Assembly (NCBI GenBank): GCA_016808115.1
Contig: JAEQBH010000717.1
Coordinates: 124,001-188,000 of the forward strand
Reading direction: 5' to 3'
Source of the DNA: Tetrastigma voinierianum
Lineage: Eukaryota > Streptophyta > Magnoliopsida > Vitales > Vitaceae
Length of the DNA: 64,000 nucleotides
The translations under genes and the position numbers were made by a program. This document shows, piece by piece, positions 33,831-45,395 of this stretch; within the stretch, counting starts at the first letter, position 1, and the number at the start of each line of letters is the position of its first letter. Below the pieces are notes generated by a model that saw only the letters and a program-made list of their open reading frames with translations, was not told the origin of the DNA and searched no databases.

Positions 33831-34374
33831 ACTCAGTATCCATGGGCGACTTCATTTCACAAGAATCTGACAGGGCGTGCATTATTCATCTGACTTGACC
33901 ACATCGGAAAGTCTTGGCGTTCCTTAGCCTTAGGGGATGTAGCATTTGCATATCATAGGTCTAAAGGGTATTGGAGATACAAGCAGCCATTCCTTCCACC
34001 CCCGAGAAGCCTTCCAAGGCACCCATGTGGAAAGGAGTGATTTTGCTTATCGTAGTTTGCCTTATGCTACTTCCATTCTTTGTGATTGGGTATTGGATGT
34101 TTGAGTAACGGCATTGGCGATAATATCCTCATCCTGCTTTGGAAAAACTGAATTTGGCTTATTACGGCCGACCAACATTTGTTGTCATTCACGTTATTAG
34201 AGGCTACGAGTTCAATTCAATTCAAAATAGGGGTGCGATGTTTTATTTCATTTAATCTTTTATATTCACTTTTACGCTAGGATTTGTTTCTTTGCAATCT
34301 GAGATCTATGGTGCCGGTGTTGACATGTTAGAAACATTGTTGGTGAAGAAACTAAAATTCGCAAATATTTTTTG

Positions 34375-35219
34375 AAAATCAAAATTTGAAAATCTAATTC
34401 TTCATCTTCAATATTATTTTAAGTAAAGCATCATCTTATTATTCTTTTTAAAATAACCATTTTAAAAAAATACATATAAATATATAAAAGCGATAAAAAG
34501 ATATTATTACTTTTTTAAAAAATAACAAAGAAAGTTATTTTTAGAAAATATTTATTTGAACGATATTTCTTTATTTATTCATCAATCATTCTTTATGTTA
34601 TATTTTATCCTCCACTTTCTCTCCCTGCGGTTTTTATTCCCTGAGCAAGAAACCTCGCTCCGTCTAGTTAATAAACTACAACCTATAGTGATGCCTTGAA
34701 TCGACTATTGCTCTATCAGTCTCAAAGTCTATCAAAGCTTAATTAATGCCTTAAAACCACTAGTACAAAAATTGACATTCAGAACAATTCTACCAACTAT
34801 GATGATTGCATTTTTTCGGCATGACTAGAAAACTCACAACTCTACCAGGGGTGTCGGTTACCTCTTTCTCCTCGTGCAAATCACCATCGGAAACCCTAGC
34901 TTATCTCTCTTTCTCATGAAGCTAGCTGACACTTTCAAATGAACTCCACCATGGCGAAGCCAATCATGTGTGATGTAAGTCATTATAGAAGGCTTGAGAT
35001 ATTCGGTGACATTTTCTTGGTAGAACTTTTTTATTCTACCTCATTCTCTTAATGTGAAGTGGAAGAAGTAGATTTTGTATCTTTCAAAAATATCCTCCGA
35101 ACTATAGCCACAATCCCTTGGTAGCATAGAAATGCCATGATGAGTAGTCGCTGACATCACAGAAGGTGGCGTTTGCAAAACTTTCCAATGTCTGATAGTG
35201 GGCTGAAACAGCCCGACTT
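34375..35219. other. No gene recognised
   Basis: AT-rich to 34600, then mixed DNA. A CACTAGTACAAAAATTG word at 34759 resembles a CACTA end, but no partner end was found. A minus-strand 69-codon frame at 35250-35041 has no recognisable domain. Confidence 0.4.
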
Positions 35220-37071
35220 TGTGACACCCACATTCGGTCCGGATTGACAACTCGTTAACCGCGGAATATTTTGTCTGATGTCAGGGGTAACCAGAACACT
35301 CCATTAAATTCCTTTTTTTTCAGGACTGGGACTTAATGAAAATCGGGTGGGGTCTCATAAAATGCAGGGTACCTAAAGTCTATTTGTCCGACATTTTACA
35401 GCGACCTGGTCCATCTGATAAAAATGGTCACTTTGACCCATTGTCAGCAATACTCACAAAAATACGTCAACTAATACAATGATTCAGGAAATTATTGTTG
35501 CTCATAATCAAAAACATATATTCTGAAATTTAAGCAATTCTATTACATGTTTTCAGGCCCTCTATTGACGCCGTCATCATGTCCTCCTGTGCACGGAAAT
35601 AATGATCCCTCGACCAGGGGTGAGCAATGCCGATGGTGATAATCTCTACATTGGTTACTCCCACCTAAGTGCACATGTCATATGACCAGCCTCAAGCAAA
35701 TGCATTTATCCTACTTGAATGTCTACATGCCCCCGATCCGGTATCTCGAGTCCTCAGGCTCTCTTGTCTAAGCCAGATGTGAGAAAAATACGAGTTTTCA
35801 AACAAAAGCTTTTATTCTCAAAACTTACTCACAGGGTTTAGGTAAAAATGGTAGACCGACCCCTCGGAGTGAATTCGCAGGTAATTCTAAAGAAGCGATC
35901 TATGGTCCGTCTTCGAGATGAAGCTGACAACTCTCGAAGCGATTCTTGAAAATCTTCCTTGAAATTCCTTTCCTGTGAGTTTTCATTTTCACTCATTTCT
36001 TTTATGTCATGCACTGCTTTTACCATGGTGCCCCGGTGCATATGGAATGCATTATGTCATTTCCACACAATTCATGCTAATATATTTTACATGTATATAT
36101 TAATAAATTTAATTCACATAATTAATGTTATTCAGTTCACAATCAATAACACCAAAATTAGCTCACATGAGCTAATAACAATCCAAACAATTCATTTTGA
36201 ATCACTAACAACACCAAAATCACACAGCATATCACGTGACGGTAGAACCCTAGAATTCGGCATTGTTCACGGCCCTTATGATAGGGATTTTCTTCGCTCG
36301 GATTCAAGATTTTGGGGCCAGAAAACAGTATCAAAGCCTCGACAAATCCCCGTCCATTAAAATGAAATAACCTTAGTAAAAGAATAAATAAAGTGGAAAA
36401 TCTCCCTACTCTTGCAGGTGCTCCGGAGCTCTTAATCGAATATTCATGCGTGGGTCGACTTTGCTTCTTGGCCGACGAGAATCGGCGGTCAGAAAGCACG
36501 GAAAATCTGAGAAAGTCACTATTTCTCTCTCTGGCTTGGTTTCCCCCTCCTCAACTGCACGTTTGTTCAGATAGAAGAAGAAGTCTCTTTTTATCTTATT
36601 CGTTTAATCTTTTCACTTAATTCTCATTATGTATCGCTGATTTGCTTTTCTGAGCTTTTGACACTTAAGCTTAATCTAAGCCATTCATCTCTATCCTCTC
36701 ACTAATCCTTGCAACATATGTGTCACATGGAATTTTTATGCAGTAGGTGACTTTTGTCATCACGTATATCTCACGGCGTAAAAATCTGGCGCAGGACACC
36801 TAGTGCTTGCAGAAGAAACGTGGAATTCTTCTTGTCTCGGGTCGTGGTATCTGATTCGCTGAAACCGATTCCAACGATGGAAGTCCGTTTCGTCATCGAG
36901 ATCTAAAATTTTTTGGATTTTGGCCAGAAATTACAATTTTACCTTTTTCGAGAAAATTAGAATTTTCTCGGGTTTATTCTCCCTCCTTAAAAGATTTCGT
37001 CGAAGTACGTATAATCTAGCAGATCCGCATGCGTATGCAACGTGCGCTATACCGTTCATGTAAACTAGTCA
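35220..37071 (-). repeat. Tekay-2 3' LTR
   Basis: The plus strand begins TGTGACACCC and ends ACTAGTCA, so on the minus strand it runs TGACTAGT...GGGTGTCACA. 35590-35690 matches, inverted, 22080-22175 of the Tekay-1 LTR. The interior has no gene. The right boundary is approximate: pol decays near 37090 and the purine tract is weak (GCGGAGGG). Confidence 0.7.
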
Positions 37072-38640
37072 TTTAAAGTAAATGACTAAACCCTCCGCTG
37101 CAACTTCATCTCTAAACAAGAAGGGATAGGTGGCCAGTATCGTGTCCTCGCGCTCCCACGTTGACTCCTCCACTCCACGGTGCTGTCATAGCACCCTCAC
37201 TAGCCTCACGGTCTTGCATCGCAAAACCTGATCTCGGCTATCCATAATGTACACTGGTCCCTCCTTGAATGTCCCATCCGTGTCAACCTTAATCTCTCCC
37301 CAATCCACTATATGAGCTGGATCTGGAGTGTACCTCTAGAGCATGGAGACGTGGAATACCTCATGGACACCTGACATGTTGGGCGGGTAAATCTAAGCGT
37401 GCGCTACGGTGCTGCCCTCTAGTTTCGAAGGGCCCGATGAACCTCGCGATGGCTTCACAGTAGCACTTGAGCGACTACTCCTCTTAGGCATTACCTTCAA
37501 GAAGACATGGTCACCAACCTCAAACTCTAAGGGTCGACGTCGTACATCAGCATAGCTTTTCTATCGGCTTTGGCGGGTGAAGACTTCTGTTGTATCAGCT
37601 CACTGGCTACGGAGGGGTGTCTCTGTCAGTCCGGGACCCGATGATGGAGCTCTCCCATACTCGGTCTAACATATCGGTGATCTGCATGGCCTCCCATACA
37701 ATGCATCATATGGCGCCATCTGTATACTCGCCTGATAACTGTTATTGTAGGCGAATTTCACTAAGAGTAGTCTCTTCCAGTACCCACTTATGATCGGGAG
37801 CGTACTCGTAGCATGTCCTCCCAACACACAATATGGTCCTCTCGGCGACCATGCATGCGGGGTGGAAAGTTGTACTCATGGTCAGGTAACATAGCCTTTT
37901 GGAAACTCCTCCAAAAGTGCCTTGTAAACCTCGGGTCTCTATCCGACACTATGGATATTGGTACTCCATGTAGCGGACTACCTCTCGAGATAATATAATA
38001 AGCGAGTCTCAAATGTGAAAATTCATCCTACAGCTAGAAAATGGCCGACTTCGTGAGCCGGTTCACTATCACCCATACCGCATCATGTCCTTGTGATGTC
38101 CGTGGAAAGTGGGTCACAAAATTCATCGTGACATGCTCCCACTTCCACTCAGCCACCTCCAATGGTTGAAGTAGCCCTGTTGGCCTCTGGTGCTCAGCCT
38201 TAACCTGCTGACACGTGAGACATTGTCGAACAAAGTCCCCTATGTGTCTCTTCATCCCGCTCCCGGTGAGTGCTTGGCGGCCAGAGATCTTGGTACATCT
38301 TAGTGCCACCTAGATGCATAACAAATCGAGGAGCAATGAAACTCCACTGAGAATCTCCCTGCTACCAGGTGGTCGGCCCGGGAACCCTTGCAGATCCTAC
38401 GTATCGAAGACTACCATCTTCGTGGACGGTCCAACCCTCGTCACCTATACTTGACTGTACCCGGTCCCTGATGGACACTATCTCCGCGTCCTGTCCTTGG
38501 GACTTGATCACTCTGCTCAACAGAGACGGTGTAGCCACTAAACTCCCGGCGTGCCACAGTGCGCTCGCGATGCGCTGGCTGTCCGTCGAGCATCTGCCAT
38601 TCGGAAGCTATACTGATCAATGCACTCCCTAGTGACTTCT
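37072..38640 (-). pseudogene. Tekay-2 integrase with chromodomain
   Basis: Integrase on the minus strand. Zinc-finger end and core start at 38309-38034 read GMKRHIGDFVRQCLTCQQVK, then WKWEHVTMNFVTHFPRTSQG. The first catalytic Asp (normally TMDFVT) is Asn here. HGVPISIVSDRDPRFT (about 37960-37915) keeps the second Asp. The C-terminus near 37400-37100 has HEVFHVSML, DPAHIVDWGEIKVDTDG, GPVYIMDSRDQVLR, VRLVRVLWQHRGVEESTWE. This is the Tekay chromodomain, which tethers integration to chromatin. Frameshifts throughout. Confidence 0.92.
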
Positions 38641-39552
38641 CTGGTACGAGTGCATCAACCACCACATTTGCCTTACCAGGATGGTAATGCAAAGTGAAGT
38701 CCTCAGGAACTGCATCCATACGCGTTGCCTCATGTTGAGGTCATTTGCGTGAATATACTTGGACTTTATGGTGCAGTACACCTCAGCCTTGCCATATAAA
38801 TAGTGGCGCCAAATCTTCAAGGCGAAGACTACGACCACCAACTCCATGTCGTGTGTGGGGTAATTCTGCTCATGATTCTTCGACTAACGGGAACCATAAG
38901 CTACTACCCTCCCAGACTGCATCAAAACACATCCCAGTCCGGCCCTCGAAGCATCACAATACACTGTGTACCCCTTTCCCCTGTCCGGGACTATCAAGAT
39001 AGGAGCAATAGTAAGCCTCCTTTTCAACTCCTGGAATGCCTCCTTGCATCGGTCATCCCAATCAAACTTGACCTCCTTCCGGGTCAATCTCATCATAGGT
39101 GCCGCTAATCGAGAGAAATCCTCGTAGATCTCTGTGTTGGCCAATCCCGAGAAACTACGTATCTCAAAGCCGACTTGACCTCTCCCAACTCATCACGGCC
39201 TCGACCTTCTCTGAGGTCCAGCGACCGCTGATGCGACACCACGTGTCCCAAAATCTCCTCGTGTGGCTTCACTTACTGAATTTGGCGTATAGTTGATGAT
39301 CTCTCAGCAACTGTAAAACGATCCTCAAGTGATACTCATACTCCCACTTTGACTGGGAGTAGATCAAAATGTCATCCACAAAGACTACGACAAACTGATC
39401 TAGATAAGGTTGGAATACCCTATGCATGAGGTCCGTAGATCTTTGGCTGGCGCATTCGTCAAATCAAGGAGCATCACGTAAACTCAAAGTGCCCATAACA
39501 TGTCTTGAATGTTGTCTTAGGGATATCTGTCTACAACCCTCAGGCGATGGCG
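38629..39552 (-). pseudogene. Tekay-2 RT (3' part) and RNase H
   Basis: The minus frame at 39144-38884 reads YEDFSRLAAPMMRLTRKEVK, WDDRCKEAFQELKRRL and YCDASRAGLGCVLMQ, the RT connection and first RNase H block. 38847-38629 and 38719-38441 continue with ALKIWRHYLYGKAEVYC and DFTLHYHPGKANVVVDAL. Upstream, RT motif FVVVFVDD followed by ILI (about 39390-39365) keeps the catalytic DD. RT resumes on the other side of the solo LTR at 42629. Confidence 0.92.
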
Positions 39553-39554
39553 CT

Positions 39555-42500
39555 TGATGACACACCCCACCCCTTCAGGTGGCGGGCGTGCCGACCACTC
39601 CCGAAATCCCCGGCCCGTTACTTCTAGGTAGAAACTCACGTAGACGAAGCGATATTGCTTGCTAAAATCTCTATAAAAATTTTTTCAATTTTTTTTTAGA
39701 TATAACTTAAGTTTGGTAAATCTTAGGCGGAAAAACTTCAGCGACATACTTGTTTTATCATATAGGTTATCATCAGAATACGTATACATCAATTTACGTA
39801 TATCGAAATGGCAACCAGCGTACCAACATTCTCCCAAAACTACTCATGTACATACATATGTTCCATTATACATATTCATTATTTTCTTACATAATATTCT
39901 TACTAACACTTGTATAAATGTCGGGGAGAATCTATGCCTCCAGCGTCTTACGTACTGTACTGGAAAATAGTTTTAAAATGGAAAATAATGAGCTAAGCAC
40001 GAGCTGGTAAGGTGTATTCTTTTATAAAACGTTTGGCACTAGGAAAACATCTCAAAATGTAAAACTCTATTTTACAATTATTTTCAGAACTTTTCTTTGC
40101 TTTTCAAGTTTCTAAAACTTTTCTTTGCTTGCTTGCTTTTGTACTTGCTTTTAAAAGTTTCTAAAACTTTCTTTACTTGCTTGCTTGCTGCTTTTGCTAA
40201 ACTTATAAAACTCTTATTGTTTGCTTGCTTAGAAGTTTATAAAACTTCTCCAAAATTTCTTGCTTGCTTTCTTTATCCTTGTTTGGTTTCTTAAAACCTT
40301 TGCAAGCCTTTGCTTTAAAGTTTCTCAAAACTTTCCATAAAAACGAACTTCAGGCTCGACCGCATTCTTTGAAAAATAAAGCGGGAGCTGGGCTCAACCG
40401 TTTGCTTTAAAACTCTCCGGAAGCCTAGGCGACCAGGAACCAATGGTTGATTTTTCAAAACTGTATATCATACTCACCAAAACATCAACCCTTTAGGCCT
40501 GTGCAACTATTGTACCACTAGTGAAGACGAGCACGGGCGGCAGATGCGGTGGAGACTGTGTCGCATCACCTTTTTAGGTGAATATATTGGACTTGACCTG
40601 GGTCGCCATCACCATGTAGTTAGAGCTCATAACCTTATATACTCACAGTACGTGCACGGTCTCCTTTAAATGCATGATCTCTCTGCCACAGGTTTTGCAG
40701 ACCAGACGAAGCTTCTGTCCTGTGGTCTAACATAGGTACGTGCGGAATACCTCGACAGTTTGTTTGCTTAAAGCCCAGGGAAGGCTGGCCTTCACAAACA
40801 TTCTTTGCTTGCTTGGCATCACGCCGTGGTTTCAATTTAAAACCATTTGCTTGCTTGCTTGAAAAATGGTTTAATTATTCAAAACCATTTGCTTGCTTAC
40901 TTGAAAAATGGTTTAATTATTCAAAACCATTTGCTTATTTACTTGTAATTATGGTTTACGATTTAAAACCAATGCTTTTCAAAAATGGTTTAACTCAAAA
41001 CCATTTGCTTGTCTTCTAATTCATTGCTTGCTTCTTGAAAATGGTTTATGGCCATAAAATACCGATTAATAACGATTTGTAATAATAATAATAATAATAC
41101 ACTAGTATTTGGAAAATGAGTTTAGAACCTTACTCACCTCTTTGCTTGCTAAACTTGAGCACGAGTTCCACAACTTCCCGCCTTTGCTTTAAGCTCACTC
41201 GATGTATTAAATCACACCGCGTCGGCCTGACCAAGCAATTTGCGCACTTGGTGCTCTGATTAAGAACTACCCCGAGGAAAATATGTGGGTCCCGAATGCC
41301 ATTCACGGGCATATGGCTAGATTCTAGACTAAAGGGACTTTCCATATAGTCTAAAAACAGAAAATATTTCTATGAAAATTCTGTCTAATTGTTTAGAATA
41401 AATACTGAAATTTTAACCAAAACATCAGAAAGCGATCAAATTATTGATTTGTCAGAAAATAGTCCCAAAATTTCCTAAAATTTCCTAAAAATTCCTAAAA
41501 ATTCCTAAACTCAGTCTAAAAATTTTGGGACTAAATTTATGGTCTCTAAGAATATTCCAAGCCATTATATAGTCTTTAGGCTCGAGAGCACTTACAAGTG
41601 AAAAATTTCCTACCTCTTGAGTTTGACGAAAAGCTGAAGATTTTGGTGTCACGCGTAGCTCTGCATTGGCACGTAGGTAACACCTAGTGATCAGAAAGTG
41701 CGGGCTGGCTAGAATGGCGTAGATCACGAGAAAAACTAAAAATTTGGGTTTCGTATTTACACAGATGCCGGTGAATACGTGTTTAAATAACTCCCGCAGC
41801 GGCATAAATCGCGTAGAGCACTTTCCATGTTTATCCCGACGAAATCCGACGGTCAGATTTTCGTAAATCTAAGAAAGAAGATTAAAGAGAAAAAAATTTA
41901 AAAAATCTCTCTGCATCTCACGCCATTCTCTCTATGCGCATCGTCTCCTTCCTTTTGTTTTATTTTTTTTTTTTATTTTTATTTTTATTCTTTATGTGGG
42001 ACCCTTATGTCCCTTTTTCTTTCTACGTCGTTTCAGCCCCGAAACAATTTATTTTGTCCAGTTTCAATTTTCTTTATCCTAGTACAAATATTCTTTAAGT
42101 ATTTGCCATTTTTGAATTTTCCAAAATCCGTTTTGAGTTCCTCTTTATCCGTCGCACAGAAATTCGTAAAAATATTAGTGTCTCAGATTCAAACGAAACT
42201 TTATAGAATTATTAGATTCAGCGAGACAGGCAGAAAGCGCGATCCCAGTTTAGATCATCGAGATCTAGAGAATTTTCGAGACTTCCCTGAAAAATTATGG
42301 CAATTCATTATTATTATTTTACTATTTAAACTTCCCTTAATTATACTTTCACCCCCCTCAACTTTCCTTAATTGCAATTTTGTCATCAAGCATTTAAATA
42401 TTGCAATCCAGCACTGAGGAAATTCCTACTATGGCCCATCTCTAACTTAGCCTTACATATCCTTTTGCTAAATGACAATTGTACCCTTGTTTAAGTACCA

Positions 42501-42629
42501 AATTAGGGTCCCAAAATTTATAATTTCCTAATTTCATCTCCAATCTTCTGATATGACACTTGGTACTCTTATATACCCTACGATATCATGTCTTGTACAC
42601 TCTCGGGACGGGGTATTTAACCGATTACA
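39555..42629 (+). repeat. Solo LTR, Tekay-like, inside Tekay-2 RT
   Basis: About 3.1 kb with no coding capacity, placed between the K-I-D-L block and the Y-H-Q-L-R-V-type block of the Tekay-2 RT, which are adjacent in intact proteins. It starts TGATGACACACCCC followed by GTGGCGGGCGTGCCGACCAC and ends CTCGGGACGGGGTATTTAACC..., both typical of Tekay-type LTRs read on the plus strand. No internal domain or second LTR is present, so it is a solo LTR. I could not find a clean target duplication; ends are good to about 10 bases. Confidence 0.78.
40090..41045 (+). repeat. CTTG-rich and hairpin repeats in the solo LTR
   Basis: 40090-40310 has repeated TTGCTTGCTTG with AAAACTT words. At 40841-41045 a roughly 45-bp unit recurs four to five times: AAAACCATTTGCTTGCTT, then ACTTGAAAAATGGTTTAATT. 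AACCATTT and AAATGGTT are inverted copies, so each unit can fold as a hairpin. Confidence 0.85.
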
Positions 42630-43688
42630 AAGGTCTATCTTGGAATAGACTCGTGCTCCTCTCAACTGTTCAAACAAGTCATCAATCCTCGGCAATGGGT
42701 ACCGATTCTTGACCGTAGCAATTTCAGTACCACTTTTTGTAATCAATGCGGTCGAAGGGTCTTGTCCTTCTTCTTCGCAAACAGGACCGGAGGGCCCCAT
42801 GGTGAAGTGCTCGGTCTAATGAACCCCTTGTCCGGTAGCTCCACATGGCCCCGGACTCGAGTTCTACTGACTCAGTGGTTGCCATCCTATGCGGAGTCAT
42901 AGAGATGGGTGAAGTACCAGGGTGTAACTCGATGAAGTCTACAACCCGCTGCGGAGGCAATCCCGGTAGCTCATCCGGAAAAACATCCTCATACTCGCAG
43001 ACTACTCGAGGTAGATCTAAGTCCAGTCTCACCTCGTCCTCTAAGGTAAGGCTCATTGTAACCCATGGCCCAATGGGTGACACTTGGACTCATTACAACG
43101 TATGGGAAAAATATCATGTTTGTCCCACGAAATACAACACGAATGCAGGAGTCCTACGTGTAAGGCACAGTAACCCTCCTGGCTCACAATCGATAACGGC
43201 TACGTAATTTGTCAGCCGATCCATCCCAAGGATGACGTCGAACTGACATGTGACCCTCAGGTCCGCGTGAGTAGAATCCTCGGATCTCTGGCACAAAGGC
43301 CAGGCATATCATCCTTATCTTGCCCACAATCCTAGGAACTCATATACAAGAACTCCTCAAGGCCTCAACCTCTAAAGCCCGATTCTATCCTGTTGATGCG
43401 ACCTTGAATGAATGCGGCCTTTTGAATCAAATAACACTCTTGCCCATAGGTGAGATAGCAAAAATGTTCCCTGTATGACTGACTGGTCTGCTGACTCAAC
43501 CGGTGGTGTGATGGCGTAGACACGCCCCTGAACCCCTGATGTCCCTGCCTGTGGGCCTCGTCCTCTACCTCGGCCTATAACCTGGCCTCTCTGGCTTGCC
43601 TGTGTAACGGGAGGTGCCCATGCAGCTCCCTAAAACTAATACTGGCTCCTCTGACCTGTACTGGGTGTGGAGGAATGAACAGCATCAC
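42630..43688 (-). pseudogene. Tekay-2 gag end, protease and RT 5' part
   Basis: On the minus strand, from 43688: AAWAPPVTQASQRGQVIGRG, RGRGPQAGTSGVQGRVYAIT, then a protease with LFDSGASHSF-type context split by frameshifts. FDVILGMDRLTNYVAVIDC follows (about 43240-43180). Next come VCEYEDVFPDELPGLPPQRV and FIELHPGTSPI (about 43000-42900), then DKGFIRPSTSPWG, VLFAKKKDKT and VKNRYPLPRIDDLFEQLRGA with VYSKIDL (to about 42640). This is the standard chromovirus gag-PR-RT order. Most of gag is gone. Confidence 0.92.
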
Positions 43689-44745
43689 AATAACCTTCAA
43701 GATGTATAAGTTGAGAAGGCTTAAATGTCAAGCCATAGGATGAAGTGCCTTTAATATATGCGAATGCGTTTACAGGCATTCCAATGTGCTATAGTGGGTG
43801 CCTGCAGAAATTGGCTTAACTTTGTTTCTACAGAAAATGCGGGTCGACCCGATTGTACTTATAAAGGATGGATGAGCATGGGTTCACTATCCAGAAATGA
43901 TTTATTTAACGAGCACATAGGCGTGGGGCTAACTTTAGCTCAAGTCATATTTGTCTTTTCAAGCAAGTCCTTTGCATACTTTGATTGGCTTAGATGTAGT
44001 CCATAAGAAGAACGATTTACCTCAAAGCCAAGAAAGTAGTTGACTAACCCTTGAGTTTTTAAAGCAAACTGTTGATGGAGATCTTTGATAAGCTGTTGTA
44101 CATCTTCTTGATTTTCTCCTGTGATTAGTATATCATCAACATAAACAAGAAGCAACAACATTTGTCCTTGTTTATGAGAATAGAATAAATATGTGTCTGA
44201 AATTGATTTCTGAAAACCCCAACAAAGAAGAACACCTTGCAATTTTTCAAACCAAGCTCTAAGGGCTTGCTTCAGTCCATATAAAGCTTTGCGCTACTTG
44301 CATAGATCGATAATGTGGTTTATTAGGATTAACAAAACCCTTTGATTGAGTCATAAAGGCCTCTTCTTGAAGATCTCCATTAATAAAAATATTGTTTATT
44401 TTTTTTTTGAAAGATTAATAAAAACATTGTTGATATCAATTTGTTGGATATCCCATCCCCTTGACACTGCCAAGGTAAACAATTCTTATGGTAGAAGCCT
44501 TGATCACAGGACTAAAGGTTTATAAAAAATCCACCCCAGGAGTTTGTTGAAATTCTTTTGCAACTAGCCTAGCTTTATACTTATCTAAGAATCCATCGTC
44601 TTTAAGTTTAGTTCAAAACACCCATTTGCACTGAATCACACGTAAACCATCTGAATTTGGAACCAAGTCCCTTGGATGATTGTGTACCAAAATTTGATAT
44701 TCAGCTTCCATAGCTTTTTCTTCCAATGAGGAATGGTTAAAGATA
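43689..44745 (-). pseudogene. Ty1/copia RT fragment (copia-A)
   Basis: The minus strand encodes a copia-type RT from its N-terminal side at 44740: EKAMEAEYQ, LVPNSDGLRVIQCKWVF, KYKARLVAKEFQQTPGVDF, TFSPVIKASTIRIVYL, KALYGLKQALRAWFEKLQ. The frame at 44242-43940 gives LLLLVYVDDILITGENQE, with the catalytic DD intact, and FLGFEVNRSSYGLHLSQSKY. Decayed RNase H start (AYIKGTSSYGLTF, EGYCDA) reaches about 43690, where Tekay-2 sequence takes over. A local duplication near 44390-44425 (AATAAAAATATTGTT / AATAAAAACATTGTT) interrupts the QLDV region. Gag and integrase of this copy are absent. Confidence 0.92.
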
Positions 44746-44804
44746 GGGAGGCAGAAGTTGGTTCCTAAAATTAGTAGCTGGGAGGCTGGTTCTGAAAATC
44801 AGTA

Positions 44805-44817
44805 TGGTATCAGAGCC
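44805..44817 (+). other. copia-B primer-binding site (iMet tRNA)
   Basis: TGGTATCAGAGCC is the complement of the 3' end of initiator Met tRNA used as the minus-strand primer by plant copia elements. It lies 27 bases upstream of the gag start. At most about 60 bases of LTR precede it before the copia-A fragment begins. Confidence 0.93.
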
Positions 44818-44831
44818 ATATTGACGCATCC

Positions 44832-45395
44832 ATGGCGTCGTCTCCTTCATCTTCCTTTCGGTGCTATTTCTTCATTCCACTCAACCTTGCAAATGATTAT
44901 TCCTTCTACATTAAATTTCTATTCATATCAAGCTGAATCGATCCAATTATATATTCTGGAAATCACAAATCATTCCCGCTGCTAGAGCACATGAGGCCAA
45001 GTATAGTAATTACTAATTCTGTCAATCCAACGATCTCTCTCATCAATCCAGATTATACTGCCTGGATGAGACTTATCAATTTGTCATGAGCTGGCTGTTG
45101 TCTTCAATCTCAAAGCAGATACTTGGGCACGTAGTCCATTGCCAGTCTTCAGTAGAGGTATGGACTGTTCTTGAGAGATTATTCTCAACAAAATCAAAAG
45201 CACGAGCACTACAACTTCGTTTGGCACTGCCAACCACAAAGAAAGGTGGAGGTACAGTTGAAGATTATATTTTGAAAATGAAAGCGTTGGCAAACTCTTT
45301 AATGGCTGTTGGCCAACAAATTTCAGATGATGAATTGATTTTGTATGTTCTTGGATGTCTTGGACCTGAGTATGAAGCCGTGATTATGTAACACT
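44832..45395 (+). pseudogene. Ty1/copia gag, 5' part (copia-B)
   Basis: Starts ATG at 44832 (MASSPSSSF). The first part is frame-shifted (PLNLANDY, NPDYTAW). The open stretch 45086-45391 reads SWLLSSISKQILGHVVHCQS, VWTVLERLFSTKSKARALQL, KGGGTVEDYILKMKALANSL and ELILYVLGCLGPEYEAVI. This is the copia gag core (UBN2 type). It is cut at 45400 by a solo LTR, with the reading frame continuing at 51785-52070. Confidence 0.93.

Larger units (their letters stand above)
26969..34374 (+). pseudogene. LHT1-like: LHT-type amino-acid transporter pseudogene split by CACTA
   Basis: Remnant of a lysine/histidine-transporter-type amino acid permease, a multi-pass plasma-membrane H+/amino-acid symporter. Segments: 26969-27154, ATG at 26977, EKREKDA, WWYSA and KVLSLPYAMAGLGW, donor GT at 27155; 27284-27305, GPGVVIL, in phase with the previous exon; its continuation after the CACTA at 32704-33054, WIITLYTLC, GKRFDGYHELGQ, CQCKPIRD; 33824-34209, SLGDVAFAY, IPSTPEKPSKAPMWKGVI, VIGYWMF; 34304-34374, ETLLVKKLKFANIF. 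The order follows LHT1-type proteins (about 440 residues). Frameshifts occur in most exons. The last about 100 residues (final membrane segments) are absent. The MITE at 26064-26743 lies just upstream. Gene class is firm; the exact paralogue is not. Confidence 0.93.
35220..43688 (-). mobile_element. Tekay/Del-like element Tekay-2, 5' end missing
   Basis: A minus-strand chromovirus. From left to right on the plus strand: 3' LTR (35220-37071), integrase with chromodomain, RNase H, RT interrupted by a solo LTR (39555-42629), protease and the end of gag (to 43688). The 5' LTR and most of gag are missing; copia sequence starts directly at about 43689. Element type is shown by RVYAITPPVE before the protease, VCEYEDVFPDELPGLPP after it, and the chromodomain end. 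Confidence 0.9.

Noticed and set aside
34757..34780. CACTAGTACAAAAATTG as a second CACTA terminus
   Set aside because: No matching inverted end with a 3-bp duplication was found in either direction; a 13-base resemblance is too weak.
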